Source of the DNA: Luscinia megarhynchos
Lineage: Eukaryota > Chordata > Aves > Passeriformes > Turdidae
Reading direction: 5' to 3'
NCBI GenBank assembly: GCA_034336665.1
Contig: CM067570.1
Span: forward strand, 10,686,002-10,750,001
DNA: 64,000 nucleotides
Each line of letters starts with the position of its first letter. The first letter of the stretch is position 1. A program made the translations under genes and the position numbers. The notes under the pieces were generated by a model. It searched no databases. It had not been told where the DNA came from and saw nothing but the letters and a program-made list of their open reading frames with translations. Shown here piece after piece: positions 36,336 through 50,275 of this stretch.

Positions 36336-39300
36336 GCATCTAAGGTGTCCTTCTGGACTCTCATCTGGTAAGTGTAATAGCAAATGTTAGAATTTAATAA
36401 AATATTTTGGTTTCAGTTGTTTGTTGTAATGGAAGATGTCTTATAAAATTAAGCAGCCCTGTGAAGTTTGTGTGCTGGTATGTCAGGCTAGTAGTATTTC
36501 AAATATTTAAAATACTTCAAGAGTTTGTACTGTATTTTAGCAGACTATGAAAGAATAAACAAGTGCACCTATTGCAAAACTATTTGGAAGACAAGTTATT
36601 TCACCTAAGAAAGGGGGAAAAGTTGAGATTTTTTAATGCTTTCATTGACAATTATATGAAAGAAATATATTTTAATTGACAATTTAATACTTTTTTCCTG
36701 AGGACAAAAATTGAAGTGTGGATTAAGTGCAGAGGAAGAGCATGTGAGTTCCTCAGTAGTCGTAAAGCTGAATTAGGAAGGATTGCCTGTGGAGTTCCAC
36801 ACTGTCCAGTGCCACCTAGGTTTACCATTACAGATCTACTGGTACCCCACTGCAAAGCACAAAAATGCTATGGAACACACAACTTCATTTGCTTCTAAAA
36901 TTTGGTTCCACATTTCTAAATAAGATCCCCTATATTCGCAGGGACACTTTGGATAGTGCTACCCAGTCACTAGGGCAAAGCTTGAACTTCTCAGTCCCAC
37001 TGAGGCATAAGACTTAAAACCAAGCTTAAAGTAATTTATCAATATACTGAGGCAGTATCAGCTCTTAAATCATGATCTGAACCTTACTGAAATAAATTTA
37101 TTTCTGCTGATACTGTTGGGGTCTTGGAATGAGCATTTATTCAAACCTGAAATAGAGACAAAACATTTCCATAGTATTCCTGTAGCAGATAAACTGCAGC
37201 CACCTACCAGTGCATTTCTGATAGGGATTGTTTTACTCTGGTTTTTCTTCCCTCAGTCTAAGCAGCAGCAACATCCCTGCTACAGAGATGAATCTCTTAA
37301 ACTGCACAGCTGCTGTTGAGGACACACTTCCCTCCCTGCTACTCCCTAAAGGGATCTTTAATTCTGTGGCATAATCACTGGTAAATCAACATGTATCAAC
37401 AAAGTGTAGTTAATAATAATAAAACTTGCCTATCAGTCCTCAATATGTCACATAGCAACAAATGCAGCAGGTTTTGTCTTTTGCACTTTGAATCAAACCA
37501 AGCATTAAATGCAATATTTTCTACTTATTTAGGGCTCAGTAGTGCCACACTTATGTCTGCTGATGAGAAACATGCTCTGGAAGTGTATAGAGGTGTGAGG
37601 AGAGTGGCAGAGTTGAACCTGGTTTTTCTCTGTATAGCTGAATAGAAGATGATAAACAAAATCAACAGGGAACAGTGAGTAATATAGTTTACAGGACAAA
37701 CTGTCACTCAAATAATCTTTCCTAGTGAAAACACTTCACTGAGAAATATTAAGGATTCACAATATGTTCATAAAGCCCTGGCACTCATCAGAAAACTTGA
37801 AAATGTTAGATAAAACTTACATCCCCAAGAGTTGTTGGATAGGCACCAGATGGGGCTTGGAGGGCTAAATTCGTGCTGCTGGCTCTGCCCATGGATGCCT
37901 GAGGTAAAGTTAATCTGCCCAGTTTGTCTGCCTAGTGTTTAACATGTGAAATAGGGCTGCAGCACTCCTTCACAAAGTGCTGTGGAGTTTGCCAGTAAAA
38001 GAGAGGTAAAAGTATTGTATTTCAGATTTCCTTGCAGAAACATCCTTGAGCCAGAGCTGTTCCTATTTTTCAAAATATCCTTTCAAAGATCATGAGAAAA
38101 TAGGCATTGATAATGCAGCACAGCCCAGGGCCGGGCTGGCCCAACTTTGCTGAAGGTATTTATTTTTTCAATCTAGTTGGAATGTGAAGATTATCATCCA
38201 ATTTAAAACCCAGTTTGGGAAGTAATTTTGGGAAAGAGTAAGAATACTTTGCCTATCTTTATGTACCATTGAGTTGCCTGACAGGAATTCTATTTTGAAA
38301 TGTTCAGGAATAAGCTTCACTTCCCAGAAGCAGTTTATTATTTGTTTCTTGCAGATTCCCAGATACACATTTGAATTATGTGGCACATATTTCTAGATAC
38401 AACATTTATTTCTTTATTTTCGGGCCAATGCAGTTCCCTCATTTAAAAACATAATCAAAAGCCCTCTACTAGAGTAGATGTAGTCTTTAATATGTGGCTC
38501 ATAGCTGAGTCCTGGTTGTCACATATTTTATCAGTATGAAACATTTTTTATTAACAGATTAACATATAAATCTATTCATAAATCACCTTCCAAAGCTGCA
38601 CCTAAAACCTCTCACTCTCAGCCTAGAGGTTTAAAGCTATTCTATAATAAAGCTTATATTGGCTGGAAAAACTTTCTGGTAAATTCAGCTATTTATTCTT
38701 ATGGTTTCGGGTCCCCAAATAAAATCCACTCCCTGAATATTCCCTTCCTTAAAACGACTGGTCAGGAGCCAGATTGCAGCTTTCAGGTGCAAGTTGTCCT
38801 TTCCAAGATTTATGTAAGAGAGAAATTTCTACATGGAGTGAGAGATGAGGGACAAAAATAATGCATGTCAGACTGGAGGTGACCATGTCTGAAGGCGACA
38901 CCTCATCCTTCAAGGACACACTTCTCCAGCTCCTCACTGCAGGGAACTGTACTCTGTGATGGGCTCCAGCATCTGAGTTGGGAACCAAACTCGTGCTGAT
39001 GTTACTCATCAGCTGAAATTCAGAGAGCAGAGAAAGAAAATCTCTTCTCAGAGTCCATAGTGTTGAGTGATTTCTGAACACAGCATCCCCTCTGTCTGAG
39101 AGAACCCAGCTCATGAGTCCATTTATAACCAGCAAAGCTCTTAAGCCAGGTTTAGCTTTAAATAAATGCCAGTTTCCCTTTGAGAATTCTCTGAGTTAAG
39201 AACATACTGCATGCTCTAGTGAGTAAAAATGTTTCAATATGCACATTCATAGATCTGCTAAACTGGCTCAGAGTCTACAGTCTAGTCATGATCAATTTAA

Positions 39301-40558
39301 TTGCTCTCTAAAGCGAGTATTTAGGTGTTGGAAGTTCTTTTATGTATATTTACATATCTGGTTTTATATATGTACCCATACATGGGAGTATAGCATCCCT
39401 ACAGAGGAGGTCCAGGAGCTGTACTTGTTTGGATATGTACTTTAAGCAGGGCAGCCTTCCTGGAGTCAGTGAAGGCCACAGAGATGATTTGCATCCAGAG
39501 GGGAACTACCCTGTTATGCTCCTACAGTAAAGTGAGGTTTACATGATGGATGTCAGCTGTGGATTGCCAGCCTTCTTCCCTGGGTAATTTGTTAGTTGTC
39601 ATTCCCTCCTTCCCAGCCTCACCTCACCTAAAAGCAAAAATTACTACAGGGGTTTTGGTTTTTGTCAGCAGCCATTATGAGCAGGATTTAGAAACTGAGA
39701 ATTTAATTAGCTGCTGAAGTCACTTACTGATAACAGTAGCATATTGGACTCTTTATTTGATAAAACTCTGTCAGGCATTTTATGTGTAGGCAATGAAGAC
39801 TAATGCTCTTATTTCTTGCAACTTACAGTCTGGACCATTAGACATACTTAAGAAAGGGAAGAGAAAAAAATTAAAGTCAAAAAGAAAAAATAAATAAATT
39901 CCTTGGCCTTCTCATTTCCTGTCACCAATGTTGCTTCTTTATCATTGCAAAATATATTTTGGTTTGCATGTTTAGCCCTCTTTTCCTGTGGGCTGCTTCC
40001 CACTCCAGCAGCTCCAGGAGGCTTTAGGGGATCTGCATGTCCTTATGGCTCTGCTCTGACAAACTCACTCATCTGTGGCTGCTGTCAACAAGCAGCAGAA
40101 CCCTGCAGATGTTCTGAGAGGCAAATCAGCCTCTTGTGGTAGGCAGCACCTACTGGCGTCCCGACCCATCTTTGGCGGCAGCTGAGCCGCACATGCTGGC
40201 AAGTCACAAGTAAGAGGAGTCCTTGAAAACACAGAGGAGCACATTGAGCATCTTACAAGATGAACAATGGAGTATGTGGGCCAAATTACTGCAAAAAAAA
40301 AAAGCAGCAGGTTGGCACTTTTTGAAGACTGAGAATACGGAGGAATATCTACATTTTGTTCTCAAAGCAGAGCTTAAGAGAGATCTAAATGATTCATGTC
40401 CCTTGCACTGGCTCTCTGCACAGGATTAAGTTTGACCCTGTTAGCATCCAGTCATTTATAATGAGAGCATTAAAAAAATCACCATTTATTGATTTGCATC
40501 TCTCAAGGGCCCACAAATGACCTCACGTTTCCTCTAAAACCAAGTATTGAGCTCTTTG

Positions 40559-40575
40559 CAAAAAAAAAAAAAAAA
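40559..40575. repeat. A-tract (17 bases)
   Basis: A homopolymer run followed by TTTTATAG. There is no AATAAA close upstream. Confidence 0.9.
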
Positions 40576-41539
40576 TTTTATAGTAAACACATTTCATATT
40601 ACTGTGTGTATTTTTTCCCTAGGTAGATAATCCTGCTTTTCTCTGTTGGTAACAGTTTAGCTGATGTGTGTTTTACAGCTTCTTTTGAGCGAGCAGCTCT
40701 GAATGACTAATAGGAGGGGATTATTGGAGCTGTGGAGCAGTCACAGACATGGCCTGCACAGCTGTTACCAGACACCCAGAGCTGGGGAGCTGAGATGGGA
40801 ACAGTTTGCTCATCACTCCCACAGGATATTGATTCTGTCTCAGCATGGCAGGTGCAGCTGAATCCCTGAATCCTTTGAAAGCCTCAAAGAGCTTTGACCT
40901 CCAAGGTTTCACCTGCCTTCCGCAGGCTGAGCTCAAGGAGAGCCCAACCCACACACTAGGAGGACAGATGGGTAAATGGGCACAACCTTGACTATGCCTG
41001 TGGCATCTCCAGCCATCCTGATTGGAGACAGATGGGAAGTTTGCATCCTCAGGAATCTTTCTTCAGGGCTGGAGGAGGATCAGCAGCAAATCTTCAGCTG
41101 AACAAGATCAGGCAAAAACTGCTGTGGGTTGCCTGCTACTGGGTAGGCAATGGGAAAGGAAGGATGGGTTACACCACTGGGGGAGGGTGAGGGAATGTGG
41201 CTGTTTGGCATAAATGAGTTGCTGGGTGCCACTGCAGCTTGAACAATGATTTTAAGTTATTCTACTGTCACTGAAACGCTTCTTTCATCTGGAAGATATC
41301 ACACCGTGGTTATAGGTATCTGTTACATTCTTGTCGCTAATATGACCAAGTAGAGACTATTGTGAGACAGTGGAGACCAAGTGTGGTGAGTCAAGAGAAG
41401 GGCATATGCAGGAAAATGTCATATTTTTCTCCATTCTCTGTAAGGAGAGTTTGAATAGCATGGGCTGGCTGCTTCACTTACAGCCAGCTGTAAAGAAGTA
41501 AGGTGGTTTCCAGCTATCCCCAGTCTGAGTTCTCCTTCC

Positions 41540-41595
41540 TCCAGATGTGTAACTGAGATAATGACACTTTGTCCTTTTGAAGTGCTCTGAAATAT
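41540..41595 (+). repeat. Possible MIR-like fragment
   Basis: AGATGTGTAACTGAGATAAT, GACACTTTGTCCTTTTGAAG and TGCTCTGAAAT parallel the distal MIR-type text (ATCTGTAAAATGGGGATAATGA, then AAGTGCTTTGA). Short and diverged. Confidence 0.4.
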
Positions 41596-44500
41596 GTGGC
41601 TTTCTGTCTAAGATCTAAATGTTATATGCACTTGTAAATATAGGAAATTTGCCATAACTGTGAGCCTACAAAATTGTCATGTTCTGATTCATAGTAGATG
41701 TAGCATTAAGCAGTTGTTATCTTCACCTCTGCTTTTTAGGTAAGCAGTTAGGCAATTCCAGCATGTCCATGTGTTTGAAATGGACCCCTTTTTCACTACT
41801 TGTTTTCTAAACATTTTGAATGAAAACCTTTGAAAAAGAATAGTTGGGGTCTGCTAGGGTAAGAATGCTATACAAATGTATCCCTTCAGTTAAAAATACT
41901 TAGAATATGAATAAACCTGCAAATTTATGTAAAAAAAGAGAACAGCTTGGAAGGAATGTGGGGGAGGGTTAATAAAAATATGTTTCTGTCAGAAACACTT
42001 TTCTGTCAAGAATTCTATACACTATTTTAATTATTAATTATTTACCCCAGACAGAAGACAAAGCAAAGTTCAGGTTTTAGAAAAAAGAGTATTTTACTTA
42101 CTTTATAAGTAAGGAAAAAGGGCTATCAGGGCTGCAGCCATTTGAATAGGCTGCAAGGTCACCCAGAGAGAAGTGATTTAAGCTTTATAAGGATGTGAAA
42201 AAAAATCCTAACTTAGCCTGAGAATATTAAGAGACACTGCAGTTGCCTAAGAGGAGAGAATTTTGATGCATGGGGCAGAAAAGAATGATCAATGGTTCAT
42301 AAATATAATAGTGGTAAACACAGTGACAGGAGAAAAAAATCTAAGTGGCTAATATAATTGTAACAAATTTAGTAGCTTTTGCTGTGAGATCAGTTATTGA
42401 GGATTTAAGAACAAGGCAAAAAAAGAAAAAAAAAATCTCAGTAGAAGATAAATGTGAAAGCTTTGAAAATCAGCAGAAAGGAGTTAGGTGGAAGAAGCAA
42501 AAAGAAGTATGCTGCATTGAGCCTGTTGTAGAATCATTTTGTATTCCCTCATCTTAATTATAAGGCATCTTCTCAAAACTCATTTATGGAATCTTTGACC
42601 TTCATAGAGGTCAAATGCAAATGTGCTGGAGAGGAGGTGAGGGAAGAGCCAGGTGGAAGTGAGAATGTAAGGGCAGGACTCAAACGGAAGGAAATTGAAA
42701 AATAAATCCTGATTTGGCAGGAGAGTGCAAACTGGAGAACAGAACAGAGGATCTGGCGGGGGGAGGAATAAAAGACACTGCACCAGAGCCATCTTTGTAG
42801 GAGAAGGAGCAAATACATTCCTTGTCGAGATGAAGCTTGGCAGAGCTTACTACAGCATCAGGTGCTGACGTCTGGTGTTGGAAAAGAGGAGGCAGAAGCA
42901 AGGCAAACTGTGACAGACCAAGCAGGGAGTCTGGAGGCATCTGTTTCCCAGCCTTAGGAGGAAGATGGGAAGATCAATGCCGTGCACAGTGGTCAGGTTC
43001 TGGTCACTGGCAGTGGCAGTAGCCAGGGACTGTGTCCCACTGGGCTGGGCAGTGAGGGGACAGTCAGACTGAGAAACACTTGAAATTTTGGTGGTGGGAC
43101 CAGGAGTGGCGGAGAGCCATCGTCCCTAATGCTGCAGCCCAGGTCTGATTTAAATCGTAGTGCACTTCCAATAAAAAATAGACTCGAGAAATATCAATTG
43201 GGTTCTTGATAAATCAACCCCATTGCTTTTTTTCCCCAAACTGACTCCTTCTCCTTCTCTGAGACAAGTATTTGGTTTACACTGATCAAGTGCTGGATTC
43301 AAACGTTGAATGTACTGCTGGGAATGTAGCGGTATGTGAATTATGAAGCTCTTGATATGAAGAAATTGAGATTCAGGTCCTTTTTGGCTTGTCATTTCCC
43401 CACTGACCACTGAAAAGTATTGCTGCATGTGTGGATAAGTGTAGCCTCGTCTAAGCCTTCCAGAGTATTTAGGACTGGATGGATGTTGGCTTCACACTTA
43501 ATTGGAAATGCTGGGGAGAGGAGTTGGAGGCAGGATACAGGGAATTCTACACTTTTGGTTCTTCACTTTCTCTGTATTTAAGTGTTCCTTTCTGATGGAG
43601 CACAGATGGTCTTAGATTAAGGAAAATACATGCCAGAACTGCAGGCTAGGCTCAGACCGGGAGTTAAGCTTGACATGAAATAAGCAGAAGGCTGTAATTA
43701 GCTTATCAAGAGCATTAGGCACCTGGTGGAGGAAAGCAGAGATATAATGCACGATGTAGCTATAGAACAATAAAAAATACTGAAATCTCTTTTGTGAAAC
43801 ATGGAGGACTTTTCATTGCTCATCTTCTCTTCCAGCCTAGCCTGGTAATTTCTGGAAGTCCTACTTATTCTTGGTTTTAGTGATTTATCAAAAATGGCTT
43901 TTTTCTGACAGTTTGTAATGCTGAGTACCAAACCCCATAGAAGCTAGAGAGTCTAAAGGTCAAAATCTGTATGTGTTGCCAGCAAACCTTCCTGGGAAGC
44001 TTACACCACACTTGCCTGTGCACCATGTGAACTCCCTGATTGCAAATATCAGTCGTCTCACTAGTCCCTCTCATTCTTTCTACCTGTTTTTTGCAGCCAC
44101 ATGTTTGGTTTCACCTCTATTCTAGGATTTAAACCCGCTGGGGCAGAATTGCCTTTTAATTTCCAACAGAAATGCATAGCAGTCTGCAGTTGAGTAGTCC
44201 ATGTGCTTCTGCAGTACATGTCAAAATCACGGTAGGAACAGGGTCTGGATTTTTTTTCTAGGTGTGTGCTAGAAAACAAATGGAAATTCTCATACACATC
44301 TGCTGAACTGAATAGGGAAAGTACAAAGACTCCTTTTTAGTTGAGGGTTTAGAATTTTTTGCCCATATTATTGAAGCTCAAAAACTATTACTTTAAACGG
44401 GGGAAGCACAAGAGGGAGAATCTGGTTTCACTTAAGTTCCTGTGGTTCAGGCAGGATCTCTGTCTTCAGCCTGCCTTGCAAAACTTTTCCATTCTCTCTG

Positions 44501-47500
44501 GCTTGCACAAGACTGGCCTTGGCTCATTAAAGTAGTCTCAGAGCTTTCGTTTGGTCTCAATAATGCAGCTTTCACTTAATTAAAGATTTCCAGTGCCTTT
44601 TTTTTCCCCTTTTGGTTGTACTACACCAAGTGTAAGTGCACAACCAGAAAAGAATTTTGATAGGATAAAATAAATCACATGTACATTTATTTGTTAAATT
44701 GTGCACTGCCTTCTTATTTTTTTCCAAGCCAAGGCAAGACTCAAATCATGTTCAACCTCTTACACAATTTTAATGAGAATATATTGCAGTGTTTGTCATC
44801 TGAAAGAGTATTTACACCCCTCAATGCAATAGATGTGATTTCCCTAAAGAAAAACAGGAGACACAGAACAGTGAAAATGTCATCTTAGTTCTTCATTAGT
44901 CTCTCTAATACTGCAGGAAGTGCTGATTTTGATTCCTGAATCTTAGCCTAATTGTTGTAAGAATCAGATCCAAATTGGACAGTTCCTCAAACTTATTTTA
45001 GTTTCTTCTCAAAACAAACAAATAAATGCTGAACAAGTATATTCAATGATGTAACCTGGAGAGGAATAAATAATGCAAGACTTCCCCACTTTAGAAAGCT
45101 GGTAACACACAGACATTTCACATGTGCTTCAGTGATTACATTTTCAGTTTGAAGCATATATGCATATATAGCTGAACCCTTAATGCAGGTGCACAAATTT
45201 GCACTCAGTTGACTGTGCAGCATTTGTCCATAAGCAGAGGGGGAGGGATTGCAAAAAATGTATAGTGGGGAACCCCTAACATCTCTCCATTAACAGTGAG
45301 CTTCAAAGAGTTACAATGGCAAGGAAACCCAGAGCAGAAAAACGAAGGAGAACAAAATCGCTTTGCTTGATGCAGAAATACAAAGGAGACTATAGCCATG
45401 GTAAATTGATTTTGTACTGAATATGGGCTGGTCCATTGGAGGGGGTTTTGAACCTCCTTCTCCAGAAATCATTGTGCAAAATAGTAAGAGGAGGCTGCTT
45501 AGAAGTCTTGTCACATCTATCAGCAGAGCCCACAAAGAAGAAGGAGGGATTTGGTTCTGAATGGCGACTCTGCCAAAGAACATAAAGGGGTGGAGATGGA
45601 CATCTTTTGGCGGTAGAGGAGCCTCGAAAGAATTGCCTCCACTATATCAAGGGAAACCATTGCTGTGACTACATTCGTTGGCTCACTTCTTAGAAATGGC
45701 TTGTTGTACCTTGTTTGTATCAACTGAAGAAAAGAAACCCCAAAACAGAGCCTGTTCTTTACAGAATAAAGGATGCTGGTGCTGTAAGAAATAGTGCAAT
45801 GTGATATCCACCTGGCCAGTGGCAACTGCACCTGCCTGTGCATCAGCTATACTTATATTCCTAACCTGTGCTTGACTGCAGTGAAATTTTCCTTTAATTA
45901 TTTTCCCCTCTGTATAGTTTAACCTCTTTATTTAGTTATTTTATTGATTTAACATATAATCTTATGTCTCTGTAATCTCCAGTACATTTTGTAAATGTTT
46001 GTTATCCTAAGCTGAATGTGACATGGCAAGAAACCAAATTCTACTGTGGCAGTTAATTACCCAGTGTGCTGAAAGTCTCATCTCAGTTTCTGAATGCTTT
46101 TGATCTTCATTAATAGGAAAAACATTGTCATCTTTCCCCAACATCCCCTCTGCTGTTCTCCAGTTGCAGATGTCATTCATTCTAAACTGGCTATAGGTGA
46201 GAGCTTCGAGGTCTTTTTTCACTATCAGCCCAGTTTACTGAGACTGTCAATTTGTATTTGGCCTCATCCATGCTTTTTCATGCTTAAAAGCAATAGCTTT
46301 CAAAAAGAAGATAAGCATTCCCATATAGAACTTGCAACTAAATCATTGCACTGTTAAGCACTTTCAAGCAAAAGGAAGTATATCACCAGCTAAATGAAAT
46401 CATTGTCACAGACTGACATTTTTCTTTACATAGAATGATAAAAATACAAACACTAGATAGTGGAAACAGAAATGCAGTGCCATCTTTATCTCTCTTCTTC
46501 AGAGCTGTATCTTCCTTCCAAAGCATCATGTTGGCGTGTTCATCTAACACTGCTGTGTAAATATGTAACTGTCAAAGCTCAACATGCGGCAGAGCAGAGT
46601 GTGTGCCCCTTTCTGTATCATTATGAACAGCTCTGCAGCATCTTTGTACCCTTACACTGTTTCTCCTCTTTTTGGACATATCCTTGTGGCATTGCATTAG
46701 TGCTTGTATTTACTTTAAGGGTCTTCTACAAACCTTCTTATCACTGTCAGAAAGAGGTTTACCCCACTCTGAATCAGCCCATTAAGCCAGCATCTCTCTT
46801 GCCCCTGGTTAATGTACATTCTTTCCTTGCTTTCTCCCATGTGTCCCCTTTGGGTCTCAGAAGAATCCCATCCCTGATATAATAAAACTCTTCTGGATAC
46901 AAAAACGTCACAATGAGTTATGTGGCTGGTGAGCTGTGACCTTTCCCTTCTGTGCGGTTGTGTTCTGTTGTCTCTCAGTGCTCTGCTGTCCACTGCTACC
47001 TGATACCCCATTTATTATTGCACTTTATTTATAATGCATTTTGACAAGGCTGTACCTACACAGGCTTGCACCAGGAGTGCTGCAGTGGAGGCTCACAGGT
47101 CCTATGAAAACTGCAAATTTGGATTACAAAGTTCCATTATGTTAAAAAGCTCAAATTCTTCTCTATATGGGATTCAGTATCAAGTTACAAATGTTTTACA
47201 GCAGAGTTACTGAAAATACACTTAGAGCAGTGGCAAGACAATCTGCTTGCATCAGATATGAACTTTAATTTGACAGCACCTAAGACTCAGCCAGCTGCTC
47301 CATTGTAACATGTTCTTTGTACATTAAAATTCCTGAAGAGCTGAAAAAAGCTGTAACCTGTACATGACTGTTGTTTATCTTAGAAAACACTGTTTCAGTT
47401 TTAATGCTTGGTATCAAATGTTCTTTACTAAATCTTTAGACAATCATCTTTAATAATAAGATCTTGGACTTATACAGTGCTTCCATTTGGGTACACTGTA

Positions 47501-47884
47501 GAAACCATGATCTTTTAAGCTTCATACAATGCTCCTTTCAGATAAGGGAATGCATAGTCTGGAGTTTTAAATTCCTACCTGACTCCAGACAGGGGGGGAG
47601 TGTCAGAATTGTGTTTTTTAATGGAATCTCGTGCAGGGCAAATGGAAGTTGAAGGCACAAAAACTTAAATTTCTTTTTGTAGATGAGACTGTGGCCATGC
47701 CCCAAGACGTCAGAAAGAAAAGGACAGGAAGCATGGAATCTTGCCCATTGTTCTAATCTCTAACCCCACTCCCTCACGCACCGCTGATTCAGTGGATGTA
47801 TTTTGTGACACTAGCAAAAAAATGCTGTCTAAGAACTCATTTGTGCTAGACAGGAAAGTTTTTAGTCCTCAAGAGAGCAAAGGT

Positions 47885-48112
47885 CAGTGCTCATCTCTGC
47901 CTCTGACATGCTTGGTGGCTTTTCCTAGTCATTTGACCTCTCTGTGCATCTAGTTTTCCCTTCCTCCCATGTGCCCGTGTTTTCTGTTTAGGTTGTAAGT
48001 GCTCTCAGACAGAAATTTTCTCCCACAGCATGTTTGTATATTGCCTAGAAATATGGGGTTACAATCTCAGTTCACTCCTCTACGTGCTCGTATAATACAA
48101 GTAAATAACAAG
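47885..48112 (+). repeat. Ancient amniote MIR/CORE-SINE-like repeat, long copy
   Basis: The parts run in the order of a repeat common in turtles, crocodilians and birds: CATTTGACCTCTCTGTGCAT, TTTCTGTTTAGGTTGTAAGT, GCTCTCAGACAGAAATTTTC, GCATGTTTGTATATTGCCTA and GGGGTTACAATCTCAGTTCA, then CTCGTATAATACAAGTAAAT. The remembered consensus reads TTAGATTGTAAGCTCTTTGG, TGTTTGTACAGTGCCTAGCA, GGGGCCC-ATCTC and TAATACAAATAAATAATA. Five blocks in a row make the assignment good. Confidence 0.75.
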
Positions 48113-50261
48113 AGATTTTGAAGCTGAAGAAGAGAGAAAATCAGTAGCATTGACCACCAAAGAAGAATTCACAGCAGCTAAGAACTTTTTCTGAAAGAAT
48201 AACGTTTGTAGTTGAGAGCAGATTGTGCCTTTAGGCACAGACAACTGTGGTGCAGGAGCTTACCCACTTGCTGCAGAGCTGTGCACAGGAGGAAAACTGT
48301 GAAACGTTTTACCTTGCATCTCAGATACAGGAGGACCATGAACAGGCTGAGTGACTGTGACACAGCTGAGGTACAGGACCTCATTTGGGCTGGGATAACT
48401 CGATCAAAAGAGCAGAACTCCCCTATCTAGGGTCTGGGGCCATGTTCTTGCAGGTGTTAGAGTGGTGCTCTGTCCAGTTGTGCCTGGAAACATAAAGTGA
48501 GAGACAGACTACTCTAAATCAACAAGGCTTAAGAATGAAACCAAAGAAAACAAAGTCAATGTTCTGAAAATGCTCCTCCCTTTCTACTGGTTGAATGCTG
48601 ATGGACACAATTTTTTTTGTGCAATATATGAACCAGGGCAAAGGACTCAGACTACTGCATTTCCCTTTGCAAGGATGTGATAACAGTCCATAAGACAGAG
48701 AATCATGAATATCCAAAGATGGTACTATTTGGAACTAAATGAAATATAAATTCTTAAAATGAACATGTCCTTCTTTTGATGGATTATTCCGTCCTTACTA
48801 TGCCAGTATGAAGCATCCACTTATTCTCTGGCATGAACAGAGTCAGCAATTGTGTACCAGGCCAAAAGAAGTCCCTGTACAGTGAGATGCTGACATTTGT
48901 TCATAGAGGGCCTGATTCAGAGATTAAGGTTATAGGAATTGAAACCTACTGATGGATTTTTTTCACTTGTTTGTTTGTTTGCCAACCTTCATCTTCCAAG
49001 TGTTACATCTGAGGTCCTCCCCAGCTGAGTTACTGTCCAGCCACTCCAGAAGAGCCATGTGTCTGGGCCAGTCTGTTGTTTGGCACTACAGGTTTAAAGG
49101 GAGCAAATAACTTGAGTTTTACCACATCTTGAAGGATCTGAGATAACTTAAGGGAAAACAATTAATAATTTGATAACACACAATGCAGTTCCCTTCATCC
49201 AAACCCCCTCCTCTCCCCACAATGAATTGACTGAATTCCGTGATCATTCCTCATACCTGTCACTGCACACAGCAGTGATCTGCAATTCGGATACTGCAGT
49301 GTGAAGCAGAACTAATTATTGAAGTTTGGCATTCTGTTCTTTCAGTATTAGTTATCTTTTGATCAGACATGCTTATCACAATTTTAATAAATTACCAGTG
49401 TTGGAACTTCAGAAATGGCCTCTAGGGTATTAAGCTACCATTCGTTATTATAAGGAAGTTAGATTTCCAAAAGTTATTATTTATGGAGCACTGTAAATAT
49501 TCCTTGTCCTCAAGAAACAAAAACCAATGCTTCAGAAAGGGAATTTAACTTTCCACTTTTAGACTAAAACAGCAAGTATTTATGGAGAAGTTCTGGAGGA
49601 TTAAATAGGGAAGAAATTGCTAAAGTGTTGTAGAAATGTTTTCACTGTAAAGATCATAGATGGAAGAAACTCTTCCTGGATTTTCTGCATCCATCCAGTA
49701 GACCTTCTTTGAAAGATTTTTTCTTCCAAGTGCTCTAAGACCCAGCACTTATCAATTTCTTTTAAAGGCTGCAGCATTTGCCCAGAGCAGGGTAGATCTA
49801 CACTGCTGCTATATTATGTGGACTCTACAAAGTATATAGAAACATAATGAAACACTAGTGAAATGGATTTGTCATTATCACCAAGAATCTCTGGGTGATA
49901 TTTTAGAGGCCTGAAATCTGTTCATCAGTATGGATGGGAAGATTGAGGCTGGCATCTTGGAATGAATCAGCCTCTGAGCAGGGATGCCTCTGCACCCCAA
50001 TTTAGCAAAGTCCCTAAGAATGTGATTAAGCTAAACTTAATCCAGTAGGGTGTGTAAATATGTGCTTTATTTACACTGAAGTTGGCAGATCCTAAATGCA
50101 GGGCAGAATCATATTCCTTCCATGTTCTTCTCTCTGCAGACTTGAAGAAAAGCTTCCATACCTTGCTGTGAAATTAGTTGATCCAAAAAAATTTTAGGAA
50201 TGTAAATAAGAGATGAAGAGATTTTTGGCCTGTATATAGAATCTAGGAAGCAAGTTTTTGG

Positions 50262-50275
50262 TTTTTTTTTTTTTT
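50262..50275. repeat. T14 homopolymer
   Basis: A run of 14 T ending in CCAG. It is acceptor-like but has no exon-like sequence after it that I can support. Confidence 0.9.

Noticed and set aside
46460..46882. 140-codon + strand frame in intron 3
   Set aside because: No recognisable domain and no splice, promoter or polyadenylation context; its length is within what chance gives in 64 kb.
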